The position numbers and the translations under genes are program-made. Of a DNA stretch of 64,000 nucleotides, positions 18,508 to 26,758 are shown piece after piece (the first letter of the stretch is position 1; the number at the start of each line of letters is the position of its first letter). Where the stretch lies: NCBI RefSeq assembly GCF_023373525.1, contig NZ_CP097218.1, forward strand, positions 1,674,001 to 1,738,000. The letters run 5' to 3'. This DNA is from Brachybacterium kimchii (GTDB taxonomy: Bacteria; Actinomycetota; Actinomycetes; Actinomycetales; Dermabacteraceae). The notes beneath the pieces were generated by a model that saw nothing but the letters and a program-made list of their open reading frames with translations, searched no databases and was not told the origin of the DNA.

Positions 18508-20463
18508 TCAGACGTGCCCGGCCCCGCTGAAGGGATCCTCGGGGTCGCCGCCCAGCGGGTGATGGGCATCGGTCCCGTCACGGTCACCGCCCCGGGCGTC
18601 GTCCGCCTCGGGGACCTCCGTGTCGACGTCCACCTCGATGGTCTCGGCGCCCGCGAGCGGGATCGAGCCGCCGGGGATCGCCGCAAGCAGTCGCTTGGTG
18701 TACTCCTGCTGCGGGTCGTGGAAGACGGCATCGGTCGAGCCGTGCTCGACGACGCGGCCCTTCTCCATCACCACCGTGTGATCGGCGATCTGGCGCACGA
18801 CGGCGAGGTCGTGGGTGATGAACAGGTAGGACAGCCCCAGCTCGGACTGCAGGTCGTTGAGCAGGTGCAGCACCTGGTCCTGGACCAGCACGTCGAGAGC
18901 GGAGACCGCCTCGTCGCACACGACGACCTCGGGGTCCAGGGCGAGCGCACGGGCGATCGCGATCCTCTGGCGCTGCCCGCCCGAGAGCTCGTTGGGGTAG
19001 CGGCGCATCATCGAGGCCGGCAGGGCGACCTTGTCGAGCAGGTCGCGGACCTTCGCCTCCCGGGACTTCGCGTCCCCGATGCCGTGCAGGCGCAGCGGCT
19101 CCTCGATCGTGCGGAAGATCGAGTACATCGGGTCGAGGGTGCCGTAGGGGTTCTGGAAGATCGGCTGCACGCGGCGGCGCAGCGCCATCATCTCCTTCCC
19201 CTTCATGCCAGCGACGTCCCGGCCCTCGAACAGCACGCGGCCCGACGTGGGCTCGAGCAGGCGGAGCACCATCTGGGCGACGGTCGACTTCCCGGAGCCG
19301 GACTCCCCCACGATGGCCGTGGTCGTGCCGCGGCGCAGGTCGAAGGAGACGTCGTCGACGGCGGTGAAGGGCGTCGTCCTCCACGGCACCTTCCCGCGCA
19401 GCGGGAAGACCTTGGTGAGGTTCTGGACGCTGATCACCGTGTCCTCGCCACTGCGCGCAGCATCGGCGCGGGACCCTGCGCCATCGGCAGGGGCCTCCTC
19501 GTCGACAGGGGTGTTCGCAGCGGAAGTCCTCTCGGACACCGCGGCGGATCCGCCGGCCGCAGCGGGCGCCGCCTGCTGCGTCGCGTCCTGCGCGTCGCCG
19601 CTCTTGGTCGAGACCAGTCGTCGCGAGGCCAGCGAGGGCGCCGCGGCGATCAGGCGCTTCGTGTACGGGTGCTGCGGGTCCTGGAGGATCTGCAGCGCGG
19701 GGCCGGACTCGACGATCTGTCCCTTGTACATCACCACGAGGTGCTGGGCGCGCTCGGCGGCCAGGCCCAGGTCGTGGGTGATCAGCAGCACCGCGACGCC
19801 GAGCTCGGCGGTCAGGGTGTCGAGGTGGTCGAGGATCTGCTGCTGGACGGTGACGTCCAGGGCGCTCGTCGGCTCGTCGGCGATGAGCAGCCGCGGACGG
19901 GCGGCGAGGCCCATGGCGATCAGGGCGCGCTGGCGCATGCCGCCGGAGAACTCGTGCGGGTACTGACCGGCGCGGCGCTCGGCGTCGGGCAGGCCCGCCT
20001 CCTCGAGCAGCTCGACGGTGCGCTTCTTCGCCGCGGCCCCCTTGGCCATGCCGTTGGCGGCGAGCGCCTCGTCGATCTGCGCGCCGACCTTCCACAGCGG
20101 GTTGAGGTTGCTCATGGGGTCCTGCGGGACCAGTCCGATCTCGCTGCCGCGCAGCGCGCGGATCTGGCCGAGCGGCACGGAGGTGATGTCCTTGCCGTCG
20201 AAGCGGATCGAGCCGCCGGTGACGCTGCCGTTGCTGGGCAGCAGACGGGCGATGCTCATCGCGGTCGTCGACTTGCCCGAGCCGGACTCGCCGACGATCG
20301 CGACGGTCTCGCCCGGATAGACCTCGAGGTTCGCGCCGCGCACGGCGTGAACGGGCCCGCTGCCGGTCGTGAACGTGATGTCGAGGTCGCGGATCTCGAG
20401 CAGCGCGCCGGCCTCGGCGCTGGCGGGCTGGTCGCCCGTTCGGGGTGCAGTGGTGGCGCTCAT
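18508..20463 (-). CDS. Oligopeptide ABC transporter, fused OppD-OppF ATPase
   Basis: This 651-residue protein joins two complete ABC ATPases. Module 1 has Walker A G-E-S-G-S-G-K-S-T near residue 55, signature F-S-G-G-M-R-Q-R and Walker B L-L-I-A-D-E-P-T-S. Module 2 has a second G-E-S-G-S-G-K-S-T, L-S-G-G-Q-R-Q-R and V-V-V-C-D-E-A-V-S-A-L-D. Each ends with the oligopeptide-ATPase extension containing H-P-Y-T or Q-E-Y-T. A low-complexity Ala/Ser/Glu linker of about 70 residues separates them. The pair would form the intact nucleotide-binding heterodimer in one chain. The start overlaps the oppC stop by 4 nt. Confidence 0.95.
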   Translation of the reverse strand: MSATTAPRTGDQPASAEAGALLEIRDLDITFTTGSGPVHAVRGANLEVYPGETVAIVGESGSGKSTTAMSIARLLPSNGSVTGGSIRFDGKDITSVPLGQIRALRGSEIGLVPQDPMSNLNPLWKVGAQIDEALAANGMAKGAAAKKRTVELLEEAGLPDAERRAGQYPHEFSGGMRQRALIAMGLAARPRLLIADEPTSALDVTVQQQILDHLDTLTAELGVAVLLITHDLGLAAERAQHLVVMYKGQIVESGPALQILQDPQHPYTKRLIAAAPSLASRRLVSTKSGDAQDATQQAAPAAAGGSAAVSERTSAANTPVDEEAPADGAGSRADAARSGEDTVISVQNLTKVFPLRGKVPWRTTPFTAVDDVSFDLRRGTTTAIVGESGSGKSTVAQMVLRLLEPTSGRVLFEGRDVAGMKGKEMMALRRRVQPIFQNPYGTLDPMYSIFRTIEEPLRLHGIGDAKSREAKVRDLLDKVALPASMMRRYPNELSGGQRQRIAIARALALDPEVVVCDEAVSALDVLVQDQVLHLLNDLQSELGLSYLFITHDLAVVRQIADHTVVMEKGRVVEHGSTDAVFHDPQQEYTKRLLAAIPGGSIPLAGAETIEVDVDTEVPEADDARGGDRDGTDAHHPLGGDPEDPFSGAGHV

Positions 20464-21416
20464 CGCTTCCTCGCCTTGGGGTCCAGGGCGTCGCGGACGG
20501 CGTCGCCGAGCATGATGAAGCTCAGCACGCAGATCGCGAGCGCCACTGACGGGTAGAACAGCATCATCGGGTTGTTGCGCAGCGCGGGCTGGGCGTCCGA
20601 GATGTCGCTGCCCCACGAGATCGAGCCGTTGCCGAGCCCGAGGTAGGACAGGGTCGCCTGGGCGACGATGAACACGCCCAGGTTCACGGTGGCCGTGACG
20701 ATCACCGGGGCGATCGCGTTGGGCAGCACGTGCTTGGCGAGGTTCGTGAGCCTCCCCGCGCCCAGTGCGGTCGAGGCCGTCACGAAGTCCTGGCTCTTGA
20801 CCGAGAGCACGGCGCCGCGGGTGATGCGGGCGATGTTCGTCCAGCCGAAGACCGCGAGGATCAGGGCGATCGTGAAGGTGCTGACCCCGCTGCTGAGAGC
20901 GGTGAAGGCGACGATCGCGCCGAGCACGAGCGGCAGCGCGAAGAAGATCTCGGTGACGCGGGAGAGGACCTCGTCGATCCAGCCGCCCACGTAGCCGGCG
21001 AAGGCGCCGATGACCACGCCGATGACGGTCGAGATGACCATGGCGAAGAAGCCTACGCTCAGCGAGGTGCGGGTGCCGTAGAGGATGCGCGCCCAGACGT
21101 CGTACCCCTGGACGGTCGTGCCCAGCAGGTGGCCGTCGCCCGGCTTCTGGTTGGAGACCCCGAGGTCGCCCTTGGTGGGGTCGTAGTCGGTGAAGAGCCC
21201 GGGGAACGCCGCGATGAACAGCAGGATCAGGATCAGCAGGGCGGAGATCACGAAGACGGGGTTGCGGATCAGGTTGTGCGCGGCCTCGCCCCACATCGAG
21301 CGGGGCGCGGCGGTGGTGTCCACCGCGTCGACCTCGCGCAGCGGCGTCTCGTCCAGGGGCGCGACGAAGTGCGCGTCGGCCGGGCGCAGGGTGCGGGAGC
21401 TGTGATCACTTCGCAT
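20460..21416 (-). CDS. oppC: Oligopeptide ABC transporter permease OppC
   Basis: The 318-residue permease starts with an about 45-residue cytoplasmic leader, then an N-terminal helix typical of the OppC/DppC group, and has the conserved extracytoplasmic L-L-G-T-T-x-x-G-Y-D-V-W-A-R-I-L-Y-G segment. The cytoplasmic coupling loop ASTALGAGRLTNLAKHVLPN contains the EAA-type G-A-G followed by I-x-x-H-x-L-P-N. It pairs with OppB to form the channel. GAGGAT precedes the ATG, and it overlaps oppB by 11 nt and the ATPase by 4 nt. Confidence 0.94.
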   Translation of the reverse strand: MRSDHSSRTLRPADAHFVAPLDETPLREVDAVDTTAAPRSMWGEAAHNLIRNPVFVISALLILILLFIAAFPGLFTDYDPTKGDLGVSNQKPGDGHLLGTTVQGYDVWARILYGTRTSLSVGFFAMVISTVIGVVIGAFAGYVGGWIDEVLSRVTEIFFALPLVLGAIVAFTALSSGVSTFTIALILAVFGWTNIARITRGAVLSVKSQDFVTASTALGAGRLTNLAKHVLPNAIAPVIVTATVNLGVFIVAQATLSYLGLGNGSISWGSDISDAQPALRNNPMMLFYPSVALAICVLSFIMLGDAVRDALDPKARKR

Positions 21417-22335
21417 GGCGGATCCTCGGGTCGAGCACGGCGTAGAGCAGGTCCACGATGAGGTTGGTGAGCAGGAAGATCATCACCATGATCGTGACCA
21501 CGGAGACGATCACGGGACTCTCGGACTTGTTGATCGCCTGGTAGAGCACCGACCCGATGCCGTGGATGTTGAAGATGCGCTCGGTGACGATCGCGCCGCC
21601 CATGAGGGAGCCGAGGTCGGCGCCGATGAACGTCACCACGGGGATCAGCGAGTTGCGCATGATGTGCTTGGAGATCACACCGGTCCGCGAGAGCCCCTTG
21701 GCGGTCGCGGTGCGCACGTGGTCGGCCGTCGCGACCTCGGTGATCGAGGTCCGGGTCAGTCTCAGCACGTACGCGAAGGAGACGACGCCGAGCACGAACC
21801 CTGGCAGGAGCAGGTTCTGGAGGCTCGCGTCGCGTCCGACGTTCACAGGCACCACCCCGAGCTTCACCCCGAGGGTGAACTGGGCGACGAAGCCGATCAC
21901 GAAGGTGGGGACCGCGATCACCAGGAGCGAGACCATGAGCAGCGTGGTGTCGATCCAGGTGCCCTTCTTGAGGCCCGAGATGACGCCGGCGACGATGCCC
22001 AGGATGGTCTCGAAGACGACCGCGATGATCGCGAGGCGGAAGGTCACGGGGAACGCGTCGCGGATCTGCTCGAAGATCGGTCGGCCGTTGAAGCCGACGC
22101 CGAAGTCGCCGCGCACCACCTTCCCCACGTAGATCAGCCACTGCACGATGAGCGGCTTGTCCAGGTTGTACTGCGATCGGAGCTGGTCCTGCACGGCCGG
22201 CGAGAGGGGCTTGTCGCCCATGATCGCCTGGATCGGATCGCCGCCCGCGTAGAACGCCATGACGTAGATCAGCAGGGTCGCGCCGAGGAAGACGGGGATC
22301 ATCTGCAGCAGTCGCCGCCCGATGTACCAGATCAC
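21406..22335 (-). CDS. oppB: Oligopeptide ABC transporter permease OppB
   Basis: The 309-residue integral membrane protein begins with the family's M-x-x-Y-I-G-R-R-L-L-Q-M-I-P-V-F and carries the conserved Y-N-L-D-K-P-L-x-V-Q-W-L-x-Y segment, a D-F-G motif, and the EAA coupling loop T-A-T-A-K-G-L-S-R-T-G-V-I-S-K-H. The start codon is GTG with GAGGTGA about 5 nt upstream. It follows oppA after 203 nt containing a hairpin (22475-22509), so the permease genes are probably expressed less than the binding protein. Confidence 0.94.
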   Translation of the reverse strand: MIWYIGRRLLQMIPVFLGATLLIYVMAFYAGGDPIQAIMGDKPLSPAVQDQLRSQYNLDKPLIVQWLIYVGKVVRGDFGVGFNGRPIFEQIRDAFPVTFRLAIIAVVFETILGIVAGVISGLKKGTWIDTTLLMVSLLVIAVPTFVIGFVAQFTLGVKLGVVPVNVGRDASLQNLLLPGFVLGVVSFAYVLRLTRTSITEVATADHVRTATAKGLSRTGVISKHIMRNSLIPVVTFIGADLGSLMGGAIVTERIFNIHGIGSVLYQAINKSESPVIVSVVTIMVMIFLLTNLIVDLLYAVLDPRIRHAK

Positions 22336-22474
22336 TGGGTCACCTCAGGTTGATGGGAGAGGACGACGATCGCCGTCCCGGGGAAGTTGGCCGGAGCGCT
22401 CGCGCGGGGGCCGCTGATGGCCGCGGCCGGGCCGACGAGGGGCCGGGCCGGTGCCGACGGTCCTGGACGGACCT

Positions 22475-22509
22475 CGGGGCGGGAAGGGCTCCGTGCCCCT
22501 CCCGCCCCG
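22475..22509 (-). terminator. Intra-operon hairpin between oppA and oppB
   Basis: CGGGGCGGGA (22475-22484) pairs with TCCCGCCCCG (22500-22509); after one mismatch a further 4 bp form, leaving a 5-nt loop. It lies about 30 nt after the oppA stop and probably works as a partial terminator or 3' stabiliser that raises oppA mRNA relative to the permease genes. Confidence 0.65.
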
Positions 22510-22538
22510 GCATCAGCGGATGCGCGCAGCTCCGTCGA

Positions 22539-24182
22539 TCACTTGGTGATCGCGTAGTACAGCGGGACGGTGTCCCAGCCGTACTTCACGTCGGAGACGT
22601 TCTCGGAGAAGCCGCCGAAGGTGTTCTGGTACCACAGCGGGATCGCCGGCAGGTCCTCCATGAGGATCGCCTCGGCCGCCTTGTACTTCTCGATCGCCGC
22701 GTTCTCGTCGGCCGCCGAGAGCCCTTCCTTGAGCAGGTCGTCGAACTCGGGGTTCTTGTAGTCGCCGTCGTTCGAGCCCTTGCCGTCGGCCGCGGCCGAG
22801 GAGTAGAGGGGGCCCAGGAAGTTGTAGGCCGAGGGGTAGTCGGCCTGCCAGCCGGAGCGGAACGCGCCCTTGAGCTCGCGCTTGGTGATCTGCTCGCGGA
22901 AGTCGCCGAAGGCCGGGAACGGCTTGCCCTTGGCGGTGATGCCCAGGGTGTTGGCGATGGAGTTGCACACGGCGTCGACCCAGTCCTTGTGCGGGGCGTC
23001 GGCGTTGTAGGCGAGGGTGAACTCGCCCTTGAAGGGCTGCTTCTTCTCCGCCTGCTCCCAGAGCTTCTTCGCCTCGGCCTCGTCGAACTCGAGCACCTCG
23101 GCGCCCGGGATGTCCTTCTCGCCGCCGCCGGGGATCACCGGGGCGATGAAGTCCGTGGCGGGGGTGCGGGTGCCGTAGAAGAGCTTGTCGCAGATCTGCT
23201 TGCGGTTGATCGCCCGGGAGATGGCCTTGCGGCGCAGCTTGCCGGCCTCGCCCGAGAAGTTCGGGTCGTTCTGGGCGATCGTGAAGGACTGGAACACGGC
23301 GCCGGGATCGTTGACCGCGCGGTCGCCCAGGGTGTCCTGGTAGCTCGACAGCGCCGAGGTCGGGATGAGGTCGGTGACGTCGACCTCGCCGGACTCCAGG
23401 TCGCCGTACATGGTGTCGTCCGACGAGTAGATCGTGAAGGTGACGCCAGCGTTCTTCGCCTTGCGGGGGCCGTCGTACTTGTCATTGGGCACGAGCACGA
23501 TCTGCTGGTCGTGGTCCCAGGTGTCGACCATGTAGGGGCCGTTGGAGACCGGCTTCTCCCCGAAGGACTTGGTGTCGTCGTAGAACGACTCGGGCAGCGG
23601 CGAGTAGGCGCTGTAGCCCAGGCGGTTGGGGAAGTCCGACTGCTCGGAGACGAGCTTGACGGTGAAGGTCAGGTCATCGACGACCTTGAGGCCCGAGAGG
23701 GTCTCCTTGCCGGTGGCCTTGTCGGCGCTGACCTTGTCGAAGCCCTCGATGGGCTCGAAGAAGCTCTGGCTGAGCTGGGCGTTCTTGGTGTTCGCGCCGA
23801 AGTTCCAGGCGTCGACGAACGACTTCGCGGTCACGGGCGAGTCGTCGGAGAACTTCTGACCGTCCTTGATCTTGATGGTCCAGGTCTGGTTGTCGTCGGA
23901 CTCGATCGAGTCGGCGACGTCGTTCTCGACCGTGCCGTCGGCCTTGTAGTAGACGAGGCCCGCGAAGACCGAGGTGATGATGCGGCCGCCGCCCACCTCA
24001 TTGGTGTTGGTCGGGATCAGCGGGTTCTGGGGCTCGGTCTCGTTGGCGTAGACCGGATCGCCCGAGCCGCCGCCGGAGCCGCCGTCGCCGCTGTCGCTCC
24101 CGCCGCCGCAGGCGGACAGGGCGAGCGCGGCGGTGCCGGCGGCACCGGTGCCGAGGATCATCGAACGTCGCGAGATGGACAT
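22539..24182 (-). CDS. oppA: Oligopeptide-binding lipoprotein (SBP family 5)
   Basis: This 547-residue substrate-binding protein has a signal peptide with R-R near the start, a hydrophobic A-L-A-L core, and lipobox L-S-A-C at about residue 25, followed by a Gly/Ser linker. The mature part has the family-5 features: N-P-L near its start, the D-G-Q-K-F-S-D-D-S-P-V-T-A signature, and L-x-Y-N-A-D near the C-terminal lobe. It captures peptides outside the membrane and delivers them to OppBC. The ATG at 24180-24182 is set by AAGGAG 5 nt upstream; that ribosome site lies in a small hairpin (24184-24199). The 275-nt divergent gap to pgi has no clear oppA promoter. Confidence 0.95.
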   Translation of the reverse strand: MSISRRSMILGTGAAGTAALALSACGGGSDSGDGGSGGGSGDPVYANETEPQNPLIPTNTNEVGGGRIITSVFAGLVYYKADGTVENDVADSIESDDNQTWTIKIKDGQKFSDDSPVTAKSFVDAWNFGANTKNAQLSQSFFEPIEGFDKVSADKATGKETLSGLKVVDDLTFTVKLVSEQSDFPNRLGYSAYSPLPESFYDDTKSFGEKPVSNGPYMVDTWDHDQQIVLVPNDKYDGPRKAKNAGVTFTIYSSDDTMYGDLESGEVDVTDLIPTSALSSYQDTLGDRAVNDPGAVFQSFTIAQNDPNFSGEAGKLRRKAISRAINRKQICDKLFYGTRTPATDFIAPVIPGGGEKDIPGAEVLEFDEAEAKKLWEQAEKKQPFKGEFTLAYNADAPHKDWVDAVCNSIANTLGITAKGKPFPAFGDFREQITKRELKGAFRSGWQADYPSAYNFLGPLYSSAAADGKGSNDGDYKNPEFDDLLKEGLSAADENAAIEKYKAAEAILMEDLPAIPLWYQNTFGGFSENVSDVKYGWDTVPLYYAITK

Positions 24183-24183
24183 G

Positions 24184-24199
24184 GACACTCCTTAGTGTC
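24184..24199 (-). promoter_or_regulatory. Hairpin covering the oppA ribosome-binding site
   Basis: GACACT and AGTGTC form a 6-bp stem around the loop AAGG, with AAGGAG itself used as the ribosome site directly before the oppA ATG. It could modulate translation or mRNA stability, but is short. Confidence 0.4.
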
Positions 24200-24445
24200 A
24201 TGGGATGCCGCGGCCGCGTCTGCGGTCGGATCTCCGTACGGGGTCGCGCTCTGGGGATCCATGCGGATCGTGGCGCGCATCCTCCAGTGTGCACGACGTG
24301 ACGGGGTGCATAGCGCAAGAAGTGTCCATCCATTGGTCACGATACGGTCACTGCCCCGTCCGTCCGTCGATGCCGGGGAGCGCCGCGCGAGGACTGAGTT
24401 CCCACATCGGGCGCCCTCGCCTCGCACGGGCGCCCCCTCGCGAGG

Positions 24446-24451
24446 GACAAT
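24446..24451 (+). promoter_or_regulatory. -10-like box GACAAT before pgi
   Basis: GACAAT ends 6 nt before the pgi ATG. It misses the first T of TANNNT, but the spacing equals that of the other [16 protein letters not shown] in this window. Confidence 0.4.
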
Positions 24452-24457
24452 GGGGCC

Positions 24458-26164
24458 ATGACTTCCGCACAGAACACGCAGACCCCGCAGGACGCGCCCG
24501 TCGACCCCACGACGACGGACGCCTGGGAGCAGCTCCTCGCGCACGACGAGTCGCTCGACGGCTCGCTGCGCGAGTGGTTCGAGGAGGACCCGCAGCGCGC
24601 CGAGCGCCTCACCCACGACGCCGCCGACCTGCACGTGGACCTCTCGAAGAACCTCGTGACCCCGGAGACCGTGGAGCTGCTGCTGCACCTCGCCGAGCAG
24701 ACCGGCGTGCTCGCGCGCCGCGACGCCATGTTCGCCGGCGAGCACATCAACACCACCGAGGACCGCGCCGTGCTGCACACGGCGCTGCGCCGCCCCGAGG
24801 GCGCCTCCCCCGAGCTCGTCGTCGACGGCCAGGACGTCGACCACGACGTCCACGAGACCCTCGCGCGCATCTACGACTTCGCCCGCAAGGTCCGCTCGGG
24901 CGAGTGGACCGGCGTGACCGGCAAGAAGATCGAGACCGTCGTGAACATCGGCATCGGCGGTTCCGACCTCGGCCCCGTCATGGTCTACGAGGCGCTCAAG
25001 CCGCTCGCCCAGGAGGGTCTGCAGGCGCGCTTCATCTCGAACATCGATCCGACCGACGCGTACGAGACGACCGCGGACCTCGACCCCGAGACGACCCTGG
25101 TCATCGTCGCCTCGAAGACGTTCACGACGCTCGAGACGATCACCAACGCGCGCCTGGTGCGCGAGTGGCTGCTCGCGGGCCTGCGCGAGAACGCCGGACT
25201 CACCGCCGAGCAGGAGAAGGAGGCCGTGGCCAAGCACTTCGTCGCGGTCTCGACCGCGCTCGACAAGGTCGAGGCCTTCGGCATCGACCCCGCCAACGCC
25301 TTCGGCTTCTGGAACTGGGTGGGCGGCCGCTACTCCGTGGACTCCGCGATCGGCACCGTGCTCGCCACGGTCCTGGGCCCCGAGGCCTTCGAGGAGCTGC
25401 TCGCGGGCTTCCACGCGATGGACGAGCACTTCCGCACCGCCCCCGCCGAGCAGAACGTGCCGCTGCTCATGGGCCTGCTGAACATCTGGAACGTGAACTT
25501 CCTGGAGGCCGAGACCCACGCGGTCCTCCCCTACTCCCAGTACCTGCACCGCTTCCCCGCATACCTCCAGCAGCTGACCATGGAGTCCAACGGCAAGTCG
25601 GTGCGCTGGGACGGCTCCACCGTGGTCACCGAGACCGGCGAGGTCTTCTGGGGCGAGCCCGGCACCAACGGGCAGCACGCCTTCTACCAGCTCATCCACC
25701 AGGGCACGCGGATCATCCCCGCGGACTTCATCGCCTTCGCGAACCCCGTGCGCCCGCTCAAGGACGGCGAGCAGGACGTGCACGAGCTGTTCCTCGCGAA
25801 CTTCTTCGCGCAGACCAAGGCCCTGGCCTTCGGCAAGACCGAGGAGGAGGTGCGCGCCGAGGGCACCGAGGGACCGCTCGTGGCCGCCCGCATGTTCTCC
25901 GGCGACCGCCCGTCGACCTCGATCATGGCGCCCTCGCTCACCCCGAGCGTGCTGGGCCAGCTGATCGCCCTGTACGAGCACATCACCTTCGTGGAGGGCT
26001 CCGTGTGGGGCATCAACTCCTTCGACCAGTGGGGCGTGGAGCTCGGCAAGCAGCTCGCCAAGGACCTCGCCCCCGCCGTCGCCGGGGACGATGCCGCCAT
26101 CGACGCCCAGGACTCCTCGACCGCCGAGCTGATCCGCTACTACCGGGACCACCGCACCGTCTGA
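24458..26164 (+). CDS. pgi: Glucose-6-phosphate isomerase
   Basis: This 568-residue enzyme interconverts glucose-6-phosphate and fructose-6-phosphate in the cytoplasm. It has [11 protein letters not shown] (sugar-phosphate site), [20 protein letters not shown]-x-W-V-G-G-R-Y-S, M-E-S-N-G-K and the second PGI signature [15 protein letters not shown]. Length and motif order match the E. coli-type enzyme rather than the shorter archaeal or cupin types. It stands alone; upstream is the oppA divergent region, downstream the repeat-rich gap 26165-26758. Confidence 0.97.
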   Translation: MTSAQNTQTPQDAPVDPTTTDAWEQLLAHDESLDGSLREWFEEDPQRAERLTHDAADLHVDLSKNLVTPETVELLLHLAEQTGVLARRDAMFAGEHINTTEDRAVLHTALRRPEGASPELVVDGQDVDHDVHETLARIYDFARKVRSGEWTGVTGKKIETVVNIGIGGSDLGPVMVYEALKPLAQEGLQARFISNIDPTDAYETTADLDPETTLVIVASKTFTTLETITNARLVREWLLAGLRENAGLTAEQEKEAVAKHFVAVSTALDKVEAFGIDPANAFGFWNWVGGRYSVDSAIGTVLATVLGPEAFEELLAGFHAMDEHFRTAPAEQNVPLLMGLLNIWNVNFLEAETHAVLPYSQYLHRFPAYLQQLTMESNGKSVRWDGSTVVTETGEVFWGEPGTNGQHAFYQLIHQGTRIIPADFIAFANPVRPLKDGEQDVHELFLANFFAQTKALAFGKTEEEVRAEGTEGPLVAARMFSGDRPSTSIMAPSLTPSVLGQLIALYEHITFVEGSVWGINSFDQWGVELGKQLAKDLAPAVAGDDAAIDAQDSSTAELIRYYRDHRTV

Positions 26165-26171
26165 TCCCGGT

Positions 26172-26218
26172 CGCCGGGCGCCGGGCGCCGGGCGCCGGGT
26201 GCCGGGCGCCGGGTGCCG
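26172..26218. repeat. CGCCGGG heptamer tandem array
   Basis: Six full heptamers (C or T at the first base) plus a partial unit run from 8 nt after the pgi stop. The array is purely GC-rich and non-coding. Confidence 0.9.
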
Positions 26219-26259
26219 TCTGCGCGTCGGCGCCCCGGCCGACGCCGGCTCGGCGGCAG

Positions 26260-26333
26260 CACCTCGAGAAGTACGAAATCGTTGCCATGAGCACTCTTGG
26301 CAACGATTTCGTACTTCTCGTCGGTTCGAGGGG
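26260..26333. repeat. 74-bp hairpin element D1
   Basis: Arms 26265-26287 and 26298-26320 form a perfect 23-bp stem with a 10-nt loop; short outer repeats CCTCGA and TCGAGG flank it. The stem is AT-richer than its surroundings. It is homologous to D2 at 26413-26486, and every stem difference between them is matched on the other arm. Confidence 0.9.
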
Positions 26334-26350
26334 GCGCTGCACCCAGCGCC

Positions 26351-26414
26351 CCGGTCGACAGACTCCCCGGTCGACAGGCTCCCTAATCGGCAGGCATCCC
26401 GGTCGGCAGACGCA
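26351..26414. repeat. Four degenerate 16-bp tandem units
   Basis: Units at 26351, 26367, 26383 and 26399 share the pattern CCGGTCGRCAGRCTCC with decay in the third and fourth. They fill the spacer between hairpins D1 and D2. Confidence 0.75.
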
Positions 26415-26486
26415 CCTCGAGTGGTACGAAACGGTTGCCATGAGCGCCCATGGCAACCGTTTCGTACCACTCGCCGTTTCGAGGGG
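26413..26486. repeat. 74-bp hairpin element D2
   Basis: Arms 26418-26442 and 26449-26473 form a perfect 25-bp stem with a 6-nt loop. It starts CACCTCGAG and ends TTCGAGGGG exactly like D1. The remainder of this gap (26487-26758) shows no further structure that I can support. Confidence 0.9.
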
Positions 26487-26758
26487 CACCACGCACCATG
26501 CCCCGCGGCGCAGAGGCCCCGTGGCCCGTGGCCCAGCGCCTCCGCGGCCGCACCTCCCAGCTCCCGGCTCCCGGCTCCACGCACCTCACCGCCCGGCGTC
26601 TCGCCGGACGCCCCTCCGTGCGCCGCGCGATCCGCCGCGAGTACCCTGATCCCAGCGCTCACCGTCGCCGCGGTGGGCGCTTCTGCATTCCGGCCGGTCG
26701 TCGCGCTGCGCGCCGCATCCGGTCCGTCGACCCCAGCTCCCCCGCGTCAGGACCCTCC

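Noticed and set aside
26351..26414. Possible CRISPR array from the 16-bp units between D1 and D2.
   Set aside because: The units are directly adjacent without spacers and degenerate, and no cas gene is present.
26450..26758. N-terminal extension of the nucleobase permease back to 26450.
   Set aside because: The added 103 residues would include hairpin D2 and low-complexity, basic sequence unlike the family.
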